Source: DATLYH01 sp035575035 (GTDB lineage: Bacteria; Planctomycetota; Planctomycetia; Gemmatales; Gemmataceae). Taken from it: DNA of 15,277 nt. The notes below the pieces were generated by a model that had not been told where the DNA came from, made no database searches, and was given only the letters and a program-made list of their open reading frames with translations. A program made the position numbers and the translations under genes. Numbering within the stretch: the stretch's first letter is position 1; each line of letters opens with the position of its first letter. Positions 11,094 to 15,277 of this stretch are shown here, piece by piece. The DNA lies in contig DATLYH010000354.1 of NCBI GenBank assembly GCA_035575035.1, positions 1-15,277 on the forward strand, read 5' to 3'.

Positions 11094-13604
11094 TTTGGTA
11101 TGCTCCGCGGATGACACCTCAGCGTCAGCGAACAGGCTGGGCTGCTCGGGCTGGTCCCTTCGCCGCCGGGGCGCGCCGCCGGCGCGGCGGCGGGCATGGA
11201 CCTGGTGGCTCTCCAGTTCGGCCAGTACCTCCTGGGCCCGGTCGAGCACCTCGTCGGGCACGCCGGCCAGCCGGGCCACGTGGATGCCGTAGCTCTTGTC
11301 GGCGCTGCCGGGGGCAATCTGGTGCAGGAAAACCACCTCGTTTTGCCACTCGCGGACCAGGACATTGTAGTTCCGCAGCCCCGGCAGCTTGTCAGCCAGC
11401 TGGGCCAGTTCGTGGTAATGGGTGGCGAACAGGGCCCGGCAGCCGATCTGATCGTGCAGGTACTCGGTGATCGCCCAGGCCAAAGAGACGCCATCGTAGG
11501 TACTGGTGCCGCGGCCGATCTCGTCGAGGATGACCAGGCTGCGGGCCGTGGCATTGTTGAGGATGTTGGCCGCCTCGGTCATCTCCACCATGAAGGTGCT
11601 CTGGCCGCGGCTCAACTCATCGCTGGCCCCGACCCGGGTGAAGATGCGGTCGGCGATCCCGACCCGCGCCTGCCGCGCCGGGACAAAGCTCCCCATCTGG
11701 GCCATCAGCGTGAGGAGCGCCACCTGTCTGATGAAAGTTGACTTTCCAGACATGTTCGGTCCGGTAATCAGCCAGAGCCATCCCTGCTCCGGCCCCAGGT
11801 TGACATCGTTGGGGACGAAGGTGCCCGGGGGCAGCAGTTGATCGAGGACGGGGTGTCGGCCGTGGCTGATCTGGAGGACCGGTTCCTCGGTCAGCTCGGG
11901 GCGGCAGTACTGCTGGGTGTCGGCCAACTCGGCCAGGGCCGCCAGCACGTCTAGCATCGCCAGCACCTCGGCGGTTTGCAGCAGCCGGCTGGTCTGGGCC
12001 GCCACCCGGTCGCGCAGGGCCAGGAACAGCTCGTACTCGCGGCTGTAGATCTTCTCCTGCGCTGTCAGCACTTTCTCTTCCTTCTCCTTTAGCTCCGGCG
12101 TAATGTAGCGCTCGGCATTCTTGAGGGTCTGCTTGCGCTGGTAATCCGGAGGCACCTTGCCGGCGTGGGTGTGGGTCACCTCGATGTAGTAGCCGAAGAC
12201 CTGGTTAAAACCAACCTTCAAACTGGGGATGCCGGTCCGCCGGATCTCGTCGGCCTGGAACTTGGCGATCCATTCCTTGCCGCCGCTGGTGATGGCGTAC
12301 AGTTCGTCGAGGGCGGCATCGTAGCCGCGACGGAAGATGCCCCCTTCCTTGGCCGTCAGCGGCGGGTCGTCCACCAGGGCGGCGTCCAGCGCCTCGCGGA
12401 GGTCGGGACACAATTCCAGCCGCGACTCCAGGTCGCGGAGCAGGGCCGACCGCCGGGCCGTCACCTTGGCCTTCAGCCGGGGGAGCAGGCGCAGAGTGCG
12501 GGCCACCGCCCCCAGGTCGCGCGGCGACGCCCGGCCGGCGCTCACCCGCGCCGTCAGCCGCTGCAAGTCGAGGGTCTCGGCCAGCAGCTGCCGAAGCTCG
12601 CTGCGCAGGGCATGGTCATCCTTCAGCTCGGCGACGGCATCCAGCCGCGCCTCAATGGCCGGTCGATCGGCCAGGGGGGCGACGATCCAGTCCTGGAGCA
12701 ACCGGGCCCCCATCGGCGTCACCGTGCGGTCCAGCACCGCCAGCAGCGAGCCCTCGCGGCCGCCGTCGCGCAAGGTGCGGGTCAGCTCCAGACTGCGGCG
12801 GGTGACCTCATCGAGAAAGAGAAAGCGATCTGGGCGGTAGGGCCGCAGCCGATTGAGATGACTCAGGTTTGCCCGGAACGTCTCTTGCAGATAGAGGAGC
12901 AAGGCGCCGGCGGCGACCAGGCAGGGCTGCTGATCGTCGAAACCGAAGCCGGCCAGCGTGGTGATGCCGAAATGATGGAAGAGGGCGGCCCGGGCCGAGG
13001 CGGCGTCGAAGGTCCAGTCGGGCCGGGGGGTGATGAGCGCCGCCGGCGCTGCCTGCCGCAGGCGCTCGTCCAGCCGGGGGAGTTCCCCTTCGGCGCAGAG
13101 GCACTCGGCCGGGGCAATCCGGCCCAGCTCATCGGCCAGGCGCGGCCAGGGAACATCGACAGCCTGGAACTTGCCGGTGGACAGCTCCACCCAGGCCAGC
13201 CCGGCCAGCGGGCCGCGCGGCGCCACCGCGACCAGATGGTTGGACCGCCGCGGATCGAGCAGGTCATCCTCGGTCAGGGTGCCGGGCGTCAGGACGCGCG
13301 TGACCTCACGGCGGATGATCCCCTTGGCCTGGGAGGCATCTTCCATCTGCTCGCAGATGGCGACGCGGTGGCCGGCTTGCAGCAGCCGCCGCAGATAGCG
13401 GTCCAGGGAGTGGTGCGGCACCCCGGCCATCGGGATTTCCTTGTCCCGTCGGGTCAGCTGGATGCCCAGCAGCCGCGCGCCAAGCTCGGCATCTTCCTCG
13501 AACAGCTCGTAGAAGTCGCCGTTGCGGAAGAAGAGAAGCATCCCGGGGTAGCGCTCCTTGGCTTCCCGGTACTGCTGCATCATCGGGGTCAGTGACTTGT
13601 CCAT
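11061..13604 (-). CDS. mutS: DNA mismatch repair protein MutS
   Basis: MutS binds mismatches and loops as a clamp and calls MutL. The 847 residues cover the full family layout: mismatch-binding domain with FYE (Phe31, Glu33; RNGDFYELF where RMGDFYELF is usual), connector, lever/clamp (about 265-560), and the ATPase with Walker A GPNMSGKS (615-622), the signature DELSRGQSTFMVEM, Walker B VILDEIGRGTSTYDG (691-705) and ATHYHEL. QPSLF (821-825) looks like a beta-clamp binding peptide. The final 15 or so residues (AEHTKGHEGRKEPAG) look repeat-coded and are not part of the family. The start at ATG 13604 fits the family (MDKSLTPMMQQYREAKERYP), but no ribosome binding site is visible; a CCACGG repeat sits there instead. 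The aminotransferase lies 256 bp upstream on the same strand. Confidence 0.97.
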   Translation of the reverse strand: MDKSLTPMMQQYREAKERYPGMLLFFRNGDFYELFEEDAELGARLLGIQLTRRDKEIPMAGVPHHSLDRYLRRLLQAGHRVAICEQMEDASQAKGIIRREVTRVLTPGTLTEDDLLDPRRSNHLVAVAPRGPLAGLAWVELSTGKFQAVDVPWPRLADELGRIAPAECLCAEGELPRLDERLRQAAPAALITPRPDWTFDAASARAALFHHFGITTLAGFGFDDQQPCLVAAGALLLYLQETFRANLSHLNRLRPYRPDRFLFLDEVTRRSLELTRTLRDGGREGSLLAVLDRTVTPMGARLLQDWIVAPLADRPAIEARLDAVAELKDDHALRSELRQLLAETLDLQRLTARVSAGRASPRDLGAVARTLRLLPRLKAKVTARRSALLRDLESRLELCPDLREALDAALVDDPPLTAKEGGIFRRGYDAALDELYAITSGGKEWIAKFQADEIRRTGIPSLKVGFNQVFGYYIEVTHTHAGKVPPDYQRKQTLKNAERYITPELKEKEEKVLTAQEKIYSREYELFLALRDRVAAQTSRLLQTAEVLAMLDVLAALAELADTQQYCRPELTEEPVLQISHGRHPVLDQLLPPGTFVPNDVNLGPEQGWLWLITGPNMSGKSTFIRQVALLTLMAQMGSFVPARQARVGIADRIFTRVGASDELSRGQSTFMVEMTEAANILNNATARSLVILDEIGRGTSTYDGVSLAWAITEYLHDQIGCRALFATHYHELAQLADKLPGLRNYNVLVREWQNEVVFLHQIAPGSADKSYGIHVARLAGVPDEVLDRAQEVLAELESHQVHARRRAGGAPRRRRDQPEQPSLFADAEVSSAEHTKGHEGRKEPAG

Positions 13605-13607
13605 TCG

Positions 13608-13635
13608 TCCGTGGTCAATAATCCGTGGCCCGTGG
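13608..13635. repeat. CCGTGG repeats at the mutS start
   Basis: TCCGTGG at 13608-13614 and 13622-13628 and CCCGTGG at 13629-13635 stand immediately upstream of the mutS ATG, where a ribosome binding site would be expected. Translations of this type (TTDHGP-like) are ones I remember from planctomycete spacer repeats. Confidence 0.55.
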
Positions 13636-13805
13636 CAGAGATTGTTTGGGTATGAGGATAGCAGGATCGGCGGAAGTGGGCCAGGGAGGTAGACGAGGCC
13701 GGCGGCGAAGGTTGCGACAACGCTGCGGCGACGCCGTTCTTTTCCCCCCGGCGGACTACATGCCCAACGGCATCAACCCGAACACCTGGACGCCCGCGGC
13801 AGAAG

Positions 13806-13819
13806 GGCGGATTTCCGCC
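13806..13819 (-). terminator. Small hairpin after the aminotransferase gene
   Basis: GGCGG (13806-13810) and CCGCC (13815-13819) pair around ATTT, about 40 bases after the aminotransferase stop on the minus strand. There is no T-run; a weak call. Nothing else supported was seen in 13636-13860. Confidence 0.25.
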
Positions 13820-13860
13820 TCGCTCCCGCGCTGGTCCTGCGAGTGAGAGCAAGGCGGCGG

Positions 13861-15231
13861 TCAGCGGCCGGCCACGAGGTCGAGCACCTCGTCCAGGCAG
13901 TCCACCAGGAAATCGGCGTCGGCGCGGGTGAGGCACATCGGCGGCTTGATGCGGAGGGTGTTGCCGAAGTATCCGCCCTTGCCCAGAAGCAGGCCGCGCT
14001 CCTTGCACAGCTCCAGCACCTCGGTCGCCTCGCGGTCGGCCGGCTCCTTGGTCCGGCGGTCGCGCACCAACTCCACGCCCAGCATTAGCCCCAGGCCGCG
14101 CACCTCGCCGATCAAGGGGTGCCGCTCCTGGAGCGCCAGGAGCCCTTCCTTCAGGTGCCGGCCGACCTCCAGGGCGTTCTGCTGGATGTTCTCGCGGTCG
14201 ATCACCTCCAGCGTGGCCAGCCCCTGAGTCATCACGACCGGGTTGCCGCCGAAGGTGTTGAAGTGGGTGCGGTGCTTCAGCGCCTCGGCGATCTCCCTGC
14301 GGGTGACGCAAGCACCCAAAGGCGCGCCGTTGCCGATCCCCTTGGCCAGGGTGACGATGTCCGGTGTGACGCCCCAGTTCTGGAAGCCCCAGAAATGCCG
14401 TCCGGTCCGGCCGAAGCCGGTCTGCACCTCGTCGGCGACGCACAGCCCGCCGTGGCGGCGGATGATGTCGTAGACGATCGGGAAATACTCCGGCGGTGGG
14501 GTGATTGCCCCACCGACGCCCTGGATCGGCTCGGCGATGAAGCAGGCGATTTCGCCCGACGTGGTGTAGCGGATCACGTCTGCAACATCGTGGGCGCAGC
14601 GGATGTCACAGGAGGGGTATTCCAGGCCGAAGGGACAGCGATAGCAGTAGCCCGGGGCCGCGTGGCTGACACCGACGGTCAGGTTGCTCTTGAATTTCCA
14701 GGTGCTGTGGCCGACCAGCCCCAGGGTGGCCTGGCTGCCGCCGTGGTAGCCGTGTCGCAGACTGATCACGTCGAAGTTGCCGGTGTACTCGCGGGCCGTC
14801 AGCAGGGCGATCTCGTTGGCCTCGCTGCCGGAGTTGGTGAAGTAGCTGACGCTCAGGCCACTGTCGGGCGGCATGTGCTCGGCCAGCTTCTTCGCCAGCA
14901 GTCCGGCCGCGGGGTGCAGGTAAATGGTGGTGGTGTGCTGCAACTTGCCGAGCTGTTCCCGCACCTTCTCAACGACGCGCGGGTGGCAGTGGCCGACCGA
15001 CACGGTGACGATGCCGGCGAAGCCGTCGAGGTACTGCTTGCCGGTCTCGTCCCAGAGGTATTGCATGTGCCCCTCGACCAGGAGGAGCGGCTCGCGGTAG
15101 TAGGTGATCAGCGCGGGGGTGAGGTACTGCCGACGGAGGGCGAGCACTTCCTCGCGGGATGGGCCGGTGTACGGAGCGGGCCGGTGCGACGAGACCGGCA
15201 GGGGGATGCGCTGGCGCGTAGGGGTGGACAT
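13861..15231 (-). CDS. Class III aminotransferase, AGXT2-like
   Basis: A PLP enzyme of the class III (ornithine/AGXT2) fold, 456 residues, full length and cytoplasmic. Marks are YYREPLLLVEGHMQYLWDE, GIVTVSVGHCHP (73-84), the HTTTIYLHP stretch, NSGSEANE (133-140), FIAEPIQGVGG, VADEVQTGFGRTG with Asp267, and TLAKGIGNGAPLGA with the PLP Lys297; HFNTFGGNP follows. The wording is closest, from memory, to alanine-glyoxylate aminotransferase 2 of mitochondria and its bacterial relatives, so glyoxylate/alanine or beta-amino acid transamination is likely; the true substrate pair cannot be read from sequence. A four-Cys cluster (GYCYRCPFGLEYPSCDIRC, 194-212) lies in the large-domain insertion and might bind a metal. 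The start at ATG 15231 has GGAAAGGG upstream. mutS follows after 256 bp. Confidence 0.9.
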   Translation of the reverse strand: MSTPTRQRIPLPVSSHRPAPYTGPSREEVLALRRQYLTPALITYYREPLLLVEGHMQYLWDETGKQYLDGFAGIVTVSVGHCHPRVVEKVREQLGKLQHTTTIYLHPAAGLLAKKLAEHMPPDSGLSVSYFTNSGSEANEIALLTAREYTGNFDVISLRHGYHGGSQATLGLVGHSTWKFKSNLTVGVSHAAPGYCYRCPFGLEYPSCDIRCAHDVADVIRYTTSGEIACFIAEPIQGVGGAITPPPEYFPIVYDIIRRHGGLCVADEVQTGFGRTGRHFWGFQNWGVTPDIVTLAKGIGNGAPLGACVTRREIAEALKHRTHFNTFGGNPVVMTQGLATLEVIDRENIQQNALEVGRHLKEGLLALQERHPLIGEVRGLGLMLGVELVRDRRTKEPADREATEVLELCKERGLLLGKGGYFGNTLRIKPPMCLTRADADFLVDCLDEVLDLVAGR

Positions 15232-15261
15232 AAGGGGCCCTTTCCAGAGGCCGCTTGCGGC

Positions 15262-15277
15262 TTGGCGCCGGCGCCAA
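15262..15277. repeat. Perfect 16-bp palindrome at the window edge
   Basis: TTGGCGCCGGCGCCAA reads the same on both strands. It lies about 30 bases upstream of the aminotransferase start, next to CCGCTTGCGG (15251-15260), a 10-mer that also occurs in the stem at 6251-6299. It may be an operator or part of a repeat cut by the window edge. Confidence 0.5.

Noticed and set aside
12165..13595. Plus-strand open frame of 476 codons opposite mutS
   Set aside because: Composition is the complement of mutS codons, with no known motif and no start signal.
1..15277. Selenoprotein genes or the selenocysteine tRNA near selB
   Set aside because: No in-frame UGA in a recognised enzyme and no long tRNA-like fold was found by eye; selB appears isolated here.

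Overview
The window looks like a piece of chromosome from a planctomycete, most likely of the Gemmata group. The reasons are the high G+C content, a BatA-like von Willebrand protein, a cytoplasmic PknB-type kinase that keeps the wording typical of that group (LGDFEI...GRGGMG), a Cys/Tyr/Trp-rich secreted protein, and several families of short repeats around gene ends. No phage, plasmid, IS transposase, CRISPR array, tRNA or rRNA was seen. This assignment rests on remembered family features, not on a database search.

Layout. 2-1855 (+) is the 3' part of a BatA-like membrane protein. Converging on it are, on the minus strand, selB (1961-3931) and a Ser/Thr kinase (4036-5109). 5110-5771 is a gene-free control region with a paired 13-bp direct repeat and a sigma-54 type promoter that drives a small secreted Cys-rich protein (5772-6233). 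A soluble PAS hybrid histidine kinase follows (6507-8126). Next comes a second sigma-54 type promoter (8353-8367) with no convincing gene behind it. About 260 bases downstream lies a strong intrinsic terminator, so the interval reads as a small RNA gene. Then, on the minus strand, read right to left: a class III aminotransferase (15231-13861), mutS (13604-11061), an RmlC-like cupin (10955-10479) and a Clp_N-ThiD2-ThiE fusion (10426-8855).

The main discovery candidate is the RNA at 8379-8640. It shows at least four stem-loops whose apical loops each hold a run of five or six C, the last being the terminator itself. This resembles in principle the 6C RNA of Actinobacteria, whose C-rich loops pair with G-rich ribosome binding sites, but here it has more hairpins and a sigma-54 promoter. 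The neighbouring histidine kinase has a GGGGGG ribosome binding site, and the Cys-rich mRNA holds three GGGGGG runs, so both are natural first targets to test. The two sigma-54 sites flank the kinase gene and point the same way, suggesting a small sigma-54 regulated locus.

A second theme is short repeat islands, most with inverted geometry, that lie at gene ends and in places form coding sequence: the last residues of the Ser/Thr kinase, the ThiE fusion and MutS, the leader of mutS, and an in-frame palindromic insert between domains 1 and 2 of SelB.
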